From assembly GCA_035578905.1 (NCBI GenBank), contig JAQJVL010000057.1, forward strand, positions 2,914,001-2,978,000: a stretch of 64,000 bases of DNA, written 5' to 3'. Positions 13,291 to 26,229 of this stretch are shown here, piece after piece. The notes beneath the pieces are model-generated. The model ran no database searches and was not told the DNA's origin. It worked only from the letters and a program-made list of their open reading frames with translations. The DNA is from Stictocephala bisonia. Taxonomy: Eukaryota; Arthropoda; Insecta; Hemiptera; Membracidae. Position 1 is the first letter of the stretch, and every line of letters starts with the position of its first letter. Position numbers and translations under genes: made by a program.

Positions 13291-13572
13291 GGCTATAATT
13301 AATTGTTATAAATACCCAAAACCTAAGCATATAGGCATTTAAACTGCATATTAATTGTAAGCTTATGAATTAACTCACAATGTAAAAACATATTGTTAAC
13401 GAAGTTTGCTTACTTTCACAGTCTCGTCGCAGTATCGCTTGGATCGCTATTGTTGTTATTGTCGCAGTTACTTTATTTTAATGTGGAAAACCTACATTAT
13501 GAGTAGTATTAGTTGTTTTGTAATTATATAAAATTACAATGGACAAAATAGATACAATATGGGATTTATTCA

Positions 13573-13912
13573 AAGGCAATTTTTGTAATCACTGTACACA
13601 CACCTTCAGTATTTTTCTTTGCTACGCAACAGTTTGAATTGTTAATTTTTAAAATGTACCTAAAATAGAATAATATAACTATTATAATTTTGTGTTCAGT
13701 AAGATTGTGCAAATATACTTGCTTCAACATACCATTTATTTCAAAGGTAATGTTTGTAATCACTATACAGATGCTTTTGGTTTTTTTTTCTTTTTTTTCT
13801 AAGCAACAATTTAATTATGAGATTTTTCAAATGTTTTACCTAAAATAGAATAATAACATAACTATATATTTTTGTGTTCAGTAAAACATTGTGAATAATA
13901 TGGCTATCTCAG
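13573..13912. repeat. Imperfect tandem duplication, about 175 bp x 2
   Basis: Two diverged copies, about 13573-13745 and 13746-13912, share the phrases TTTGTAATCACT, CCTAAAATAGAATAATA and TTTTGTGTTCAGTAA in the same order. They are AT-rich and non-coding. Confidence 0.7.
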
Positions 13913-16900
13913 AATAATTATGACAACAGTTTAGAAACCACAAAAATACCCCCAAATATGTTTATATATCTATATATAATGCATATACAATGTATTTATT
14001 TTTAAATATACATTTTCCCCAAAACTGTTTATTTTAATACTGTTTTAAAATGATTTACAAAGAAAATAATACAAGTTGCATTCAATAGTTTTTATGAATT
14101 TTCAAAACAAACCTTACAAAATAAGTAAAAACCGTCTGACATTAAAGAAATGACTGCAGACAGTGCTAGAATTAAAAAAAAAACTTATAAAACAAACCAA
14201 GGTAAGATAAACAAAACCAAGCCTGTTATTTTTTTTAATCTTAACACGTCAGAGAATTTTAATTTAATAAATGGAAGATAAATGTATCAACATAGACAAT
14301 CATATATGAATTTGGCAAATTAATAATAAAACTATGCTATTTTTATTTATTTTTAAAATAACATAGTCTTGCATTATTGTTTTTATTTTATCAAAACAAA
14401 TTCCCCCTAAAATGACATCATAAAATATCCAATATATATTTAATTATTTTACTTTGAAATAATTAACAAAACTACAAAGTTCAATCAGCCGAAAAGACAA
14501 AAAAAGCTTTGAAACTGTTCAACAAAACCTTAAACTGAATGTATTTCAATATTCTAAACACATTGAATTTAGAATATTCAATTTTGGTTAATGTAGTATA
14601 TTAAATTTTGCACTAAATAACAGTGTAAAACTGACTTGCAAAATTCTTATAAAAAATGGCACTCACTAAAGATTTTACTACTACAATTAAAATTATTAGA
14701 ACAAAACTGTTTGGCTATTTAAATTAGTTTTGTGCAAAATAAATTTAAAAAAATAATAATAAGCATACTGACATTTCACAGCTTTTCTAGAAAGTTGTGA
14801 AAATAATTCCCTAGTTGAAAATAGTAGGTGTAAAGCTGATTTAAAATGTCCTTTTTGATAACTATTATAACTGAAACAACTTAACAAGACATCTACTGGG
14901 GATAGTGCACATGTTGATACTGTGGATTTAAATATGAACAAATTGTATGTCAGGGAAATAAGTTACTTACGGAAGCTATTTGAGGTGGTAATGAAGTTTG
15001 TGTGAACTTAGATTAATTTCATTTTTCTTTCAGTTTTCAAACGCCTTTGGAGGGGAAAACAGTATTTTTTCTTTAACGGACCTAGTACAAGTGTTGCGGA
15101 CCTAGTAGAAGTGTTGCGTTTCAGTGTAAAAAATGAATTAAGTTCATTTACAAATTATTCAAGCTATTAAGCCGTTCAAATTCATATAAATGTTTCATTC
15201 TCTTATGTTTGATAAAAATCATTATGAAAATTGTTAATTTATTTGTTACGTGAAGAAATTCTAAATATTCTGGTCATGTAATTAAAGAAAACTTCGTTAG
15301 AATAAGTAATTAATTCCAAATCTAATAGGACCCTAATTATTATCAAATGAGAGTCCTATGTTTGTTCTATACTACTGCCGATAACATAAACATTTTTCTT
15401 CCTTATGCGGCAAGAGGACCCAGTCACCCTTGTTTTCAATATCAAATGTTTATTTGGTACATTGAAACAAATGACAGATGTTAATTTTCAACTTAAAACA
15501 TATTTCACTTGAAAGACCTTGAAAAACAGAAGGCATAATCATGCATTTGGGCTTAGTGTAAACTATGTTCACGATAAACTCTTCTAAACTTTAATCCATA
15601 TAAAAGTCATTTGATTGTCTTTGTAAAATTGAGAAACGACAAAAATAATTTATACATTATATGTGAGGCGAAAAGTGAAAAGGGAACTCTTGTCGGCAAA
15701 GCAAAATGTTAAGTATTCACGAAACTACCGATTTTGGTCAAAATATCGACACTCGGTTTTTTATCGATTATCAAACTCTGGTTTATATAGAACAGGCCTG
15801 TATCGGTTATAAAGTCAATTGAAGCATTAAAACATCGAATACAATTTATTTAGATGTCAGTGTTTGGCCTGAGACCTCTTGTTATGGCAAAATAACATAG
15901 GCCCGACAAGAGGTCCCTTTTCAAAAACACATTACTTTACTTAAGAAAAGAAACATTACTTTAAAAACTAGCCTCCCTTGAGTTCTAGCGTCGGTTTAGA
16001 GAACTGCGGCAAATGTAACCTAAATGCAGGACAGTTTCTTGTGTGTTTACTCTTGTCGTTATGAGAAATAACACGGGACCGACAAGAGGTCCTTTATTAC
16101 ATTTTTAATTTTGTGTTACATAACTTTATAAAAACGAGATTTTAATGAAATCTGCCTGTGTTTTAAACAACTACGACTGTTATTCTGAGAAAGGAAGTGT
16201 TCAGCTTTGTTTTAATGTTTGATATATTTCTTAAATATGAAAAATGTGGGTTCTATGTGAGTTTAAAGTTTTAAAACCTGTTTTTCTCAAAATGCCACTT
16301 ACAATTTGTGAAACTTTATACGTTTATTACTTAAAAGGAAAAAAATCGTACGAAGTGAAACCAACTTGTTCATAATTATGCTTAATTTAAAAATACCTAT
16401 AATTCAAAATCAATAATTGCCTTTTCACTTTCCGACACTTTCCTTTTTATATGTATAAATATATTCAAATTCGAAAAAATAAGGTTCAAAACAAAGTATT
16501 ACAATACAAAACACCATAACAAGCTTGTGGGGATCAGCCACAAATAGGATGATAAAAAGAGTTGAGCTATAGAAATCTGTTTGACCTTAAACTTGCATGA
16601 TGATAAAACAATTCCAAATGTTTTATAATGATAAATAATAGCAATTTATTAGTTCAATGAGCTCTTTTACGACAAAAATCCATCAAAAATAAATTGTATA
16701 CTATAGATTTTTAAGACTGCAGTTTGTAAGACTGCTAGAGTAATATACCTATAAGAAAAATAAACCCACAACATTTTCCATATTAAACCTTTATAGGAAA
16801 TTGTAAATAGTATTTTTTAATTATTTTGATATTGTATTACAATACATTTAAATTTGTATTTTTGATAAAGTTTATTTAAAAAATAAAGTACATTTTCTTT

Positions 16901-17457
16901 TTGTTGTGTGTTAATTTGATAATATTTTTATTCAAATTAATTTGAATTCACACAGAGAAATATATTTCAAATTAGTGATCAGTTTTTTAAATAAAAAATT
17001 ATTTTTGCATAAATTAGTAAAACACACCTGAACCATTTATTTCTTTTTTTTTATTTATATAGGAACAACTGCTTACAACAACAACCTCAACTAAAATCTT
17101 TCAGAACTAAAGAAAATTGATTAATATTTACTGATGAAATTATCTATAACAAGTTAGCTGACTGCTTGGTCTTACAGGTTGATCTGGAGCACTATTCTAT
17201 TATAGCACTACACTTATCCAAAATGGCACTAATGAACTCAATGTCATTGACAAAACAGTAGCATGATGGAATGTTAAAACTTGAAACTAAGCTGCGCAGT
17301 GAATAACATTGGCGCTCACACTCGACGACAAGTTATTTTTGGCTCGGCCATCAAATTCTCACAGGCAAAACAGTCAAGAACACTACAAAACTCTCTACAA
17401 GACTGCTGTTCACTTTCTAATATTAATTTTTCACAGTTTTCTTTTATTTTTATTCTA
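13913..17457. other. AT-rich non-coding stretch with paired hairpins
   Basis: No gene is recognised; the - strand ORF at 14696-14941 shows no familiar motif. A 20 bp motif (GGACCTAGTACAAGTGTTGC) is tandemly duplicated at about 15079-15117. Two related hairpins containing ACAAGAGGT lie at 15873-15915 and 16049-16090. Confidence 0.5.
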
Positions 17458-17629
17458 TCTACTTGATGATAGAACGAGAATATAGGTTAGAACAAAAGGA
17501 TCACACTATTTCAGATTTCCATTAATTGTTTTTAAGTTCATTGTCTACTTGATGATTGAACGAGAACATAGGTTAGAACAAAAGGATCACACTATTTCAG
17601 ATTTCGATTAATTGTTTTTAAGTTCATTG
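17458..17629. repeat. Tandem duplication, 86 bp x 2
   Basis: The units 17458-17543 and 17544-17629 both begin TCTACTTGATGAT and end AAGTTCATTG, with only a few differences. This is a recent local duplication in non-coding sequence. Confidence 0.9.
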
Positions 17630-18087
17630 TTTGAAAATTCTATGAGCAAAATAGGTCTCCTCTATTCCCAGTTTTTTATTTACAACAATAGATAGGGTTA
17701 GTCAATACATTTTTTAATCTTGCACCATATATTAACTATTACAAATAAGAAAATTATTATTATTATTAATATTACAACATTACAAATTATCCCTATAAAA
17801 ACATTAAAACTTTATAAATGTGTCTTCACTTTTCAAGAACTTAATTATATTTACATTTCAGGCCAAGTTAAACAAATTTGCTACACATATATGTTTTAAT
17901 GGGTTTTTAAAAAAAATATTTAGTGACGTATACTTAGTGAAAGCTATTTTTATCACTATATAACTGGTAAAGTAATATTCCTTTTTTCCACAAGGCTTAT
18001 TCAAAACAAATTAAAGTTCGATATGAAAATAGTCATTGTGTTAACCATTTCAAAATTGCAGTCTTTTAAAACTTAAATCAAAACATC

Positions 18088-18384
18088 TTGTAAACTATTA
18101 GGTTCATCAATTTTACGCAAAAACAATAAATTGTAGCTTATTTTATTACAAATCTATTGGTACCTTAATTTTTATTGTAAGTCTATTATTAGTGGAGTTT
18201 TGGTAAAAAATGTATTTTACTCCTAGTATTTACAGAATCCAGACAATGCAGTAAAACACATTTTTACCAAAACTTCATTAATAATAGGCTTACAATTAAA
18301 ATTAAGGTACCCATAGATTTGTAATAAAATTAGCTAAAACTTATTGTTTTAGTAAAATGTGTTAAAACCTAACAATTTACTAGA
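18088..18384. repeat. Long inverted repeat (foldback), arms about 133 bp
   Basis: The left arm (18088-18220) and right arm (18251-18384) are reverse complements with moderate divergence. Matching blocks include ATTTTATTACAAATCTAT and GGTACCTTAATTTT. The loop is about 30 bp. Such structures arise as foldback MITEs or by inverted duplication; transcribed, the arms would form a long hairpin. There is no protein coding. Confidence 0.85.
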
Positions 18385-19076
18385 TATTTATATTTAAAAT
18401 GTTTAAATGACTGTCATTTTGAAATGGCTAAAGATAACTACTTAAAACTGTTTAGTAGTGTTAATGTAGAGCTGCACAAGATTTAAACAATTCAATCAAA
18501 CTGTTCTTGAGTTACACATTTTTTATAAAAACACATACAGACAGATGGACACTAAATGGAGCAGAATTTGATAAAACTTTATCCTTCATTTTCTGCTCTA
18601 AATTAAGAGTTGAATCCGGAAATAAAAGCCTAGATACTTTTTTAGTTACACCCTGTATGAAAAAATCCCAGGGAATGAAAATGCTTATGAATTGTATTGA
18701 CATTCTGGGAAAGTTAAATGTTGGAAAACTCAATTTAATGTTGGTAATGCACGTTTTTATTATTGTTCTTTGTAAAATGAAATTAACGTGACAGAAAGTA
18801 GGTTTGATATTGTAGAGTAGGGGTACGATCAACAGTGGATTTTCAGAGGATCTGGAAGTCATGGGTTGAGGATATTGACCTTAAGAAGGACAGACTACCA
18901 CACATATTACGAGCTGTCAAACTATTAATTATTTAGTGACTTGTATGTTAATTAGTGACTAAGGCTAAGGGCTGAAGTTAGGGTGTAAGGTCCGACCTGA
19001 ATGTAACACTTCACACATTAAATTATGTTTTAATAAAAGCCTATGGCCCATGAATACTAGTGTGGTTTTAATTTTA
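18385..19076. other. Non-coding stretch
   Basis: Overlapping ORFs on both strands at 18507-18862 cover a patch ending near GTTACACCCTGTATG, a phrase seen at tips of some insect DNA transposons. Neither frame gives a recognisable protein. Confidence 0.3.
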
Positions 19077-20118
19077 TCTTAATATATAAAAATGAGTACC
19101 TGAAATACGTTGTCATTCCATCATTTGACAACGGCTTAACAGATTTCCTTCATCTTTTTTTAAAAGCTTCCTAATTTTTCGTAGAATGTTCTTCAGGAAA
19201 TAAAAATTCAAAAAAACATGAGGAAATTGAAAACTAATTGAGGAGTTTTAGTTTGATTTGTTTACTAACAAAACAAATTAAAGGAAATTTTTAAACGTGT
19301 GATGTAAATTTTTCAGCAACTTATTTGTAACTGTTTGTATTTACATTTGTTGAATGTTATTTCATGGTGATAAAGTGGTTACTGACTTTTACATTCAGTC
19401 AAAAATTAATATGTTGAATGAAATATTTGTATATAAATTAATTCCATATTAAGATATTTACTAAAATTTCATACACAGTATACTAATTTTTTACTGAATG
19501 CAATTCAATTATGTCAATGCTATTTACATTACTATCCCGTTCATCATAAGGGTTAAAAGTTGTACAACTCACTCCCAGAAATGTTTCTGGTGTAGATTCA
19601 TTCACAACCGACTCTAGGGCTCCGCCCCACTTGTCTTTCAATGTGGGGCGAAAGACAAGCGGAATAAGAATAATAATCGATATTATTCTTATGGATTTAC
19701 ATTTTTTATTTAATTAAACATCAGCTGTTTAAAAAACAAAAAAATGAATTAAAAACTTTTGAAACACACCAAAGAGGGGTATCAGGTTAAAGATATTTTT
19801 CTCTCATTTTCTAATATACCATCAGATCTATGTTTGTGGGCTCTACTGCCCCAAAAACCATAATTCATTATGATACAGTCCAAATTCCCGGCAAGGCCGC
19901 AGGGTGAGATCCACAAATGGGGTTGTACAGTGTCTTGGCTAGGCCACAGGCCGAGTTGCACAAAGGGGCTAAAGGCAGAGTTCCCAAGTGAGGCTGCAGG
20001 CAGAACTTGCCTCACGGGGGCAGAGAGTGACGGGGTTGGCATGCAAAGCTACCATAAATAAACTAAAACATTACTGTTTGTATGTTAATCCCGTAGCAAG
20101 GCATGGGTAAAAAGCTAG
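19077..20118 (+). mobile_element. Helitron-like non-autonomous element, copy 2
   Basis: It starts TCTTAATATATAAAAATGAG after a host A and ends GGGTAAAAAGCTAG before a host T, the signature of Helitron insertion between A and T. It is about 1.04 kb and encodes no protein. The ORFs on either strand at 19782-20061 are by-products of a GC-rich internal repeat. It contains an interleaved palindrome pair at 19622-19662. Confidence 0.6.
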
Positions 20119-20175
20119 TATTTCAATAAAAATACCACAGTCTCTCTGTTGGCCTCTTACATCCCTTTGTTAAAT

Positions 20176-21040
20176 TGCTTATCGCTCCCTAGTGAGAAAA
20201 ACTATCACCAGGATGGCCAGCTTGAAGACTGTACGATACGCCAAAGCAATCCGAGGATCTCCGCAGTCAGAGCGACTCTTCTCCGGGCCCAGTGGTCACA
20301 TAATAGAAAAAAGTAAGCTCTGCTGTGTCCTGGACACCAGGGTATTATATGCTTCAGGGCTCTTTGCCTTTCCCATCTTGCACAGGAAGATCATGGCCAG
20401 AAAGAAACCCCCCAACCTCCCCATGTCGTCATTCCACCTAGAGTCTAACTTCTATGATGATCCTCGCAATCTAACGTCCTCTTGAATTGGTTTCCCAATC
20501 AGCCTGCCAGCCTTAGAACGAACGATCTTACTCTTCTGCAACTGCCTCTCTGTCGGCCCCTTACTTCCTTTGGTATACTGCCTCTTGCTTCCTAGCAAGA
20601 AAAACGATCAGCAGGATAGACGGCTTGATGACTGTTTAATACGCTGATGCAATCTGAGGAACTCCCTGGCGCTGAGTGTTAGAAAGCCGAATCTGGAAAG
20701 TTTTCTTCAGAACGTGGGCCCAGATTTCCGCTCCATACAGAAGCACGAACTGGACCAAGGACATCAGCAAGCAGTGCATACTTGATTTTGGCCACCCAAC
20801 ATTTGCCATGATCCTACTAAGAGCAGTAACGCTGTTTGCAGCTTTGTCGGCAGTGCATGCTGCACGCTATTTGCTCGCTGAAGCTATCTTGGAGTCAACC
20901 GTGATGCCAAGGGCCAAGGTACGTCGCAAACGGTTTTGTCTCCACCTCCACCTCTCTTTATCTGCATAGGGAAGATAGTATTGATTCGCTCTTTGGTAAG
21001 TACCAAAATCTCTGTCCTGCCTAGACTTAGTCATAATGTA
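20176..21040 (-). pseudogene. R1-like LINE reverse transcriptase remnants, two copies
   Basis: On the - strand, about 21020-20580 translates (with stops and frameshifts) to a stretch with LALGITVDSK, DKAANSVTALSRIMANVG and LLYGAEIWAH. These are the familiar C-terminal part of R1/R2-clade LINE reverse transcriptases, downstream of the catalytic box. A second, shorter copy of the end of the same region lies at 20176-20262, about 402 bp away, so the fragment is partly tandemly duplicated. There is no catalytic core and it cannot be active. The + strand ORFs at 20192-20485 and 20676-20969 are shadows. Confidence 0.7.
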
Positions 21041-22600
21041 GTATCTTTAAAAAAGTCAACAATATTTCATGTTATGGCAATTTAGTGTATTAATTGTTGA
21101 ATGCCTACCTAAATTCTTCATAACCTAGCAATTTAAATCATCATTTATATCAGGACCTTGCAATAAAGGAGTTAGTATTACACCTTTAGAGGCTCAGCTT
21201 ATGTTTCCAGGATAGTAAGAATTATAAAAAGAATCCCAATTTTATTTATGTACAACTTCAAAAAGCAAATTTTATGCCCTTATTTAATTCTCTAATAGCG
21301 TAGTATGTCAGCTGAGTCGGTGGACAGCATAACTTTAATTATACTATCATAATAGAAAGTTTTGTAGTAACATTTTTAAAAAGCACTGCCACTTTTCTTC
21401 AGTATCTATAAAAACTTTATATCCTCTATACGTGGAAGAGTGGACTTCAGATACAGAAACTTCACTAGGTCAATATTTGTATTCTTACTAAAAATAGCAA
21501 ATGTTCATGAAATAGCCCTATGACAAATGAACAGCCAGTGGTTATTAACTGATCCCTTTAAAAATTTGTATGACTCTGATTCGGATCTTTAGCTTATAGG
21601 GCTGAGTTTTAACCGACACAGTAAGAATACTTTAACAACTGAATACGAAATTAAAAAGGATTAGTACAATAGATTGCTTAAATTTTATCTCCAGTATTTC
21701 ATTATAAGCTGAGGTTCCCGATTTAAAAACCAGATTAATCTTATCTATTGTAACAGTTTCTATCGAATTGGAGTGTACACTGACTTGCTTGGTTTTTACT
21801 AATAATGTAATTTTATAGTTTTTACTATAAGACATCACTATTTTTACGTGATATCATCAAGCTAAGTGATAAATGTTCTCCTTGTGAGCTGGCTTACGGT
21901 CATCCTAACTATGCCAGCTGCATGATTGCAACGTTGTTTGGAATGCATGCACGTGATATTTTTAAGAAACTTGGATGCAAGCCAACTTTCATACTGACGA
22001 TATACTTCAAAACTGAATTACTTTACCTGTTAAAAACTATTGTTCATTTATAACTGTGAAGTTATTATCCTTCTAAATTGACTTATCAATCTGTCATGCA
22101 TGGTTTAAGAACTATTAGCTTATGCAGAGGACTTTACTTGCCTGGTGAAAATTGTCTCAGTAAATAACAAAGTACATTTACAAACTGTCAAGTTTAACTA
22201 TTATTATTTTTATATTTTTTTTAACTTCACTCGCCAGTTCACATGGGCATGCAAGCATGTGCATGAACTTTAAAAATTAACTTGAACGCCTTTATTAACA
22301 CAAAATATTACTTCTACTCTGTAAGAATGGAGAAATTAACTTTAGTGGCGCACAAAGTGTCTCGACTTGTGTTTGAGGTTATGTTAGACTATTTTTACCG
22401 CAATATCCAACATCAAAAAGTAAATACTCATTTACAACTATGTTTTATTACTTATGCACGAAATAATTTAGTTTAGGAGATGTTTAGGTAGTTAGTTGTA
22501 TAATATATAAATAATCCTTAGCAATACTGAAAACAATATAATAATGACGTAAACATTGAAGTCGGCAATTGTCAAAAGTGAGCACGACCGGGTGGGGGTG
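21041..22600. other. AT-rich non-coding stretch
   Basis: No gene is recognised. The ORFs at 21632-21838 and 22282-22476 have no familiar motif. Confidence 0.45.
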
Positions 22601-22616
22601 AGGATATGAAACCAAC

Positions 22617-23150
22617 GTGGAATTTTGTTTGATGTTGACCGAAGAGCAAATTGCAACCATGATGGAGGAAGAAGAGGACATTCTGGAAGCTACAATATTG
22701 ATTGAGCCACCAGAAAATGCTTTGTTGAGCGACGGAGACAGTGATGAAGATCCTTCTGGTAATATCAACAGCCATTCAGATAACCAACTTCGGGGTGGAG
22801 CTGAATTAGTGTGCAAAATAAATTACAGATGTCAGAGTACAACATCAGAAGTGCAGAAGATGAAAATGATTGTAGGCCTACAGACAACTTTACTAGCTAC
22901 CTAAGTCACCCATGTTGAATGATGACATAATAGATTTTTACACATAGAAAATAAATACAATGGATTAGATAAATTATGTGACCTGCATCCCAGACTTCTA
23001 CTACCACGAATGCTTATATCAACTCTATGGTAAATCAAAGTAACTGCTCTGAAATTACTTCAGATTGCCCAATTGATAAACAACAAAAAACAGGGGATCT
23101 AATCAAGAAGGAAAAGAGAGGAAAAAACATGATGACTCATTTTCCTACTT
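22617..23150 (+). pseudogene. piggyBac transposase N-terminal fragment
   Basis: The frame at 22617-22904 encodes an acidic start typical of piggyBac/PGBD-type transposases. LTEEQIATMMEEEEDILEAT is followed by LLSDGDSDEDPSGN, the N-terminal disordered acidic segment before the DDE_Tnp_1_7 domain. It stops at 22904, and further transposase-like sequence continues out of frame to about 23150. No catalytic domain is present. The part from about 22715 to 23037 is duplicated at 24009-24331. This is a dead fragment. Confidence 0.55.
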
Positions 23151-23436
23151 TGTTTATTATTAGTAAATATAGAGGAATTTTTAGAATTATGTGAAAGTAA
23201 ATGACTTTTAAAACATAGTAATAAGACAATAAAATTACCAAATTATCACAAAATACTCTTTAAATATATAAAAACAAGTGGTTAAAATTTGATCACTGAA
23301 ACATTTTTTGTTTTTGTAGAATATAGCTGAAATTTACAAAAACAACCGACTTTTGCGGGGGCGTATTTATAAGTAATTTCTAAATACAAATGGTTGTGTT
23401 TTGCAAACAACTAGTTTTTATCTATTTACATCTTAC

Positions 23437-23655
23437 CATTGATTTTATACACAAATATATTCCCCATCCAATGTTAAATTTTGATTCTCAAAATATCAGC
23501 TGTTTTTGTGGTCCATTGTGGAGCGCTAGTGTAGTCCCATGTAAATGTAATGCAGTTTAAACCAGCTGTGGTTGCAGACCTCACTAACTAACAAAATTAC
23601 AGGCACAAATATTCCTATTAGATGGAATATCTATTGAAGGTGTATATAATCAAGG
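23437..23655 (+). mobile_element. 219 bp MITE, copy 2 (7 bp target duplication)
   Basis: Same family, orientation and length as the copy at 8248. It starts CATTGATTTTATACAC and ends ATAATCAAGG, with one change in the right tip. It is flanked by perfect 7 bp direct repeats ATCTTAC (23430-23436 and 23656-23662). Confidence 0.9.
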
Positions 23656-23728
23656 ATCTTACATTTTGAAAAACATTAATTTTATTTTTTAAAGTCCACA
23701 AAAACACTATACTTGGGATATCATTGGT

Positions 23729-24008
23729 GTGGAAAGTTGGCTGTTTCATCACATAGTTTATTGCTGATATTAAAGCAACGACCTGTAGTGATTGTGAACC
23801 CTGTTGGAGTTAGTTTTCTTAGTACTTTACTGGTTGGAACACAAGTTCTGTCATTTGTCAAGATTTTGAAAAAAGTCCTCGGGTCGTGAGGATGGAAGAA
23901 GTGGATAAAAAGATCATTGTTCTCCTCACTTATATCTTCAACTGAACCAATCCACCACTTCTCTTCAGAAAGACAAGCTACTCTATGATTATTTTCAGTG
24001 AAAATACA
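23729..24008 (-). pseudogene. Fragment of a transposon-associated protein
   Basis: On the - strand the frame reads VACLSEEKWWIGSVEDISEE, then FFHPHDPRTFF and TCVPTSKVLRKLTP, ending in a stop at 23721. The W-x-G, HP and C-V-P spacing resembles a C-terminal domain common in uncharacterised, transposon-linked arthropod proteins; I cannot name a family with certainty. It is joined head-on to the duplicated piggyBac fragment at 24009, so the long - strand ORF reaching 24110 is a fusion across a junction. Confidence 0.35.
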
Positions 24009-24331
24009 CATTGCTTTGTTGAGCGACGGAGACAGTGATGAAGATCCTTCTGGTAATATCAACAGACATTCAGATAACCAACTTCGGGGTGGAGCTGAAT
24101 TAGTGTGCAAAATAAATTACAGATGTCAGAGTACAACATCAGAAGTGCAGAAGATGAAAATGATTGTAGGCCTACAGACAACTTTACTAGCTACCTAAGT
24201 CACCCATGTTTAATGATGACATAATAGATTTTTACACATAGAAAATAAATACAATGGATTAGATAAATTATGTGACCTGCATCCCAGACTTCTACTACCA
24301 CGAATGCTTATATCAACTCTATGGTAAATCA
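24009..24331 (+). repeat. Duplicate of 22715-23037
   Basis: About 320 bp nearly identical to 22715-23037, offset by 1294 bp, including the LLSDGDSDEDPSGN-coding part. The left break is just before TGCTTTGTTGAGCG and the right break is after ATGGTAAATCAA. High identity indicates a recent segmental duplication. It lacks the upstream start codon context of the first copy. Confidence 0.85.
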
Positions 24332-24477
24332 ATGGTAAATTCTATGGTATGTTCAATTCTTATTTCAGTATATTTTTAAGGAATAAACCTGTGGTATGAC
24401 ATTGTATTTACAACTCTTTTGCAAGCATCAAATCGCTTTATTAATTTTTTGCTGTTTAGCTAAACCTCTTTGGTGGG

Positions 24478-24495
24478 TATATATGTATATATGTA

Positions 24496-24561
<66 letters not shown>
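24478..24561. repeat. (AT)n microsatellite
   Basis: A short run of ATATGT repeats passes into a pure AT dinucleotide run of about 60 bp. ORFs on both strands here (alternating Tyr-Ile) are artefacts. Confidence 0.97.
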
Positions 24562-24563
<2 letters not shown>

Positions 24564-26229
24564 ATGCCAGATATATTTTCAATGCACAACTTGTACACTT
24601 CTTCAGCTATTAATATTTGGTTGTAATATGCATGCTGCAAGCTAGCTTTTGTCACTGTTCATTTTCTTGTGCCACCAATACCATCACGTCATGCATTTTT
24701 GCCATGCTCGTTTTTTTTTTTGTAATATTCTTGTTTACTAAATTAAAAGCTGACATTAGGTGTTCAGATATACATTTAAGGTCAAGTTGTATTTAGGAAT
24801 TAATAAATAACTAGTTTATTAATTAAAATAGTTTACGGTTTGACAAATTAATGAGTTCTAATTATTAGGGGAGTTATAATACAACGTATTAATAACTCGA
24901 ATGTTACATTGAGAGTACAAGTGTGTGTATGTGTGTGAATGCATGTATGGATGTGAGTCTGAGTGTTTGCGTGTAGTGGGCACATGTGTGTGCGTGTTTT
25001 TCTGTCAATGTGTTTTTTTTTTTCTTGTTCATTACGTTATGGACGCTATTATTATTTTCTTCTGCAGCTTCTGGCATGACAAATTTACTTTGATATATTT
25101 ATTGTTTTTCAATTGACGTTCTCCATTCTCCATAAGCTTTTGTTTGTAATTCTAACTACTATTGCACATATGCTTTAGCCCATGAGAGGATCATTCTCAG
25201 TTGTATTTTATTAACATTTATTTTGAATGTTGCACTTATTTTAGAATAAGCTTATTATTTATTTATCAGTTAAAGTGAATAAATCTTTAAGGCCTGTTTA
25301 CCTTTCATTTGGTATGATTTTTTTTCAAAATTGAATATGAATTAATATGACATACAAGGGTCATTATCAAAACTACCTAACTCAACAACTGTTGTGTGTC
25401 GCTTTTGCGACATTCCATCACTCTCAACAACTGAGAACTGTCGCTTCCAATGAAATCCACTAACATCAAATAATTCCACGAACTTTTAACTTTATAAAGT
25501 AAAGAGAAAGTTTTATGCGCAATTTATCAGTATTATACAACAGTCGATGAGCCAATCTATCAATAAAAAAAAGATGAGAATCAGATTTTTGTAATTCAGT
25601 TTTCAATTTTAACACTACTATTGCATTTCAATTACATTAGTTGCTGTCATTATCTTGTTTGTTTGCGTTTTTGTTGATTAGCTTTATTTTATAATGTGTA
25701 CTTTATAGGCTATCAAAGAAACGTTGGTTATTTACATATTTAGTAGGCTAATAGTAATTTGCTGTATGTATTTGAGAAAGCTGTATTAATTTTTTTCAAT
25801 GAACTTTGGAATTAGTGAATACATTTTAAAATGTAAAGAGATTTTTATACTAAGAAATTAATACAAGTTAAACCTGATCCTAACATTAAATATGTTACCA
25901 CTTATTTCTTAAGTTTAAATATTTTCAAGGTAATATAGATTCTCAGAAAAATGTGCTATTCTGGGCTTTGGTGGTAATGTCTTGCAATTTGTATATTTTG
26001 GAATGTGTATTTATTCATTATTTCCTTGTTTTATTGGCATGTTATCTTCCTCCCATACCAAGCTATTTTATAATAAAGTACTTATGTTCCTAGAAAGCAT
26101 GACATAGTAGTAAAATCAGATTATATTTAATATGTTCACTTCATAAAAACTAACCTTGCAAAATTTCAAAAAATAGCCAGCTAATAAAGGGGTTTCAGTT
26201 ACCAATATATGGGCTAAAGAGTGCCTGTC
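24562..26229. other. AT-rich non-coding stretch
   Basis: No gene is recognised. It has a loose GT-rich patch at 24920-25010. A CAACAACTGTTG palindrome next to GTCGCTTTTGCGAC lies at 25384-25412. It is similar in style to the subterminal palindromes of the nearby TTAA elements, but no TTAA tip is attached. Confidence 0.4.

Noticed and set aside
19782..20061. Overlapping ORFs on both strands with Pro/Gly-rich peptides.
   Set aside because: They lie in GC-rich internal repeats of a Helitron-like element and match no protein family.
24396..24655. ORFs on both strands with Tyr-Ile repeats.
   Set aside because: They are translations of an (AT)n microsatellite.
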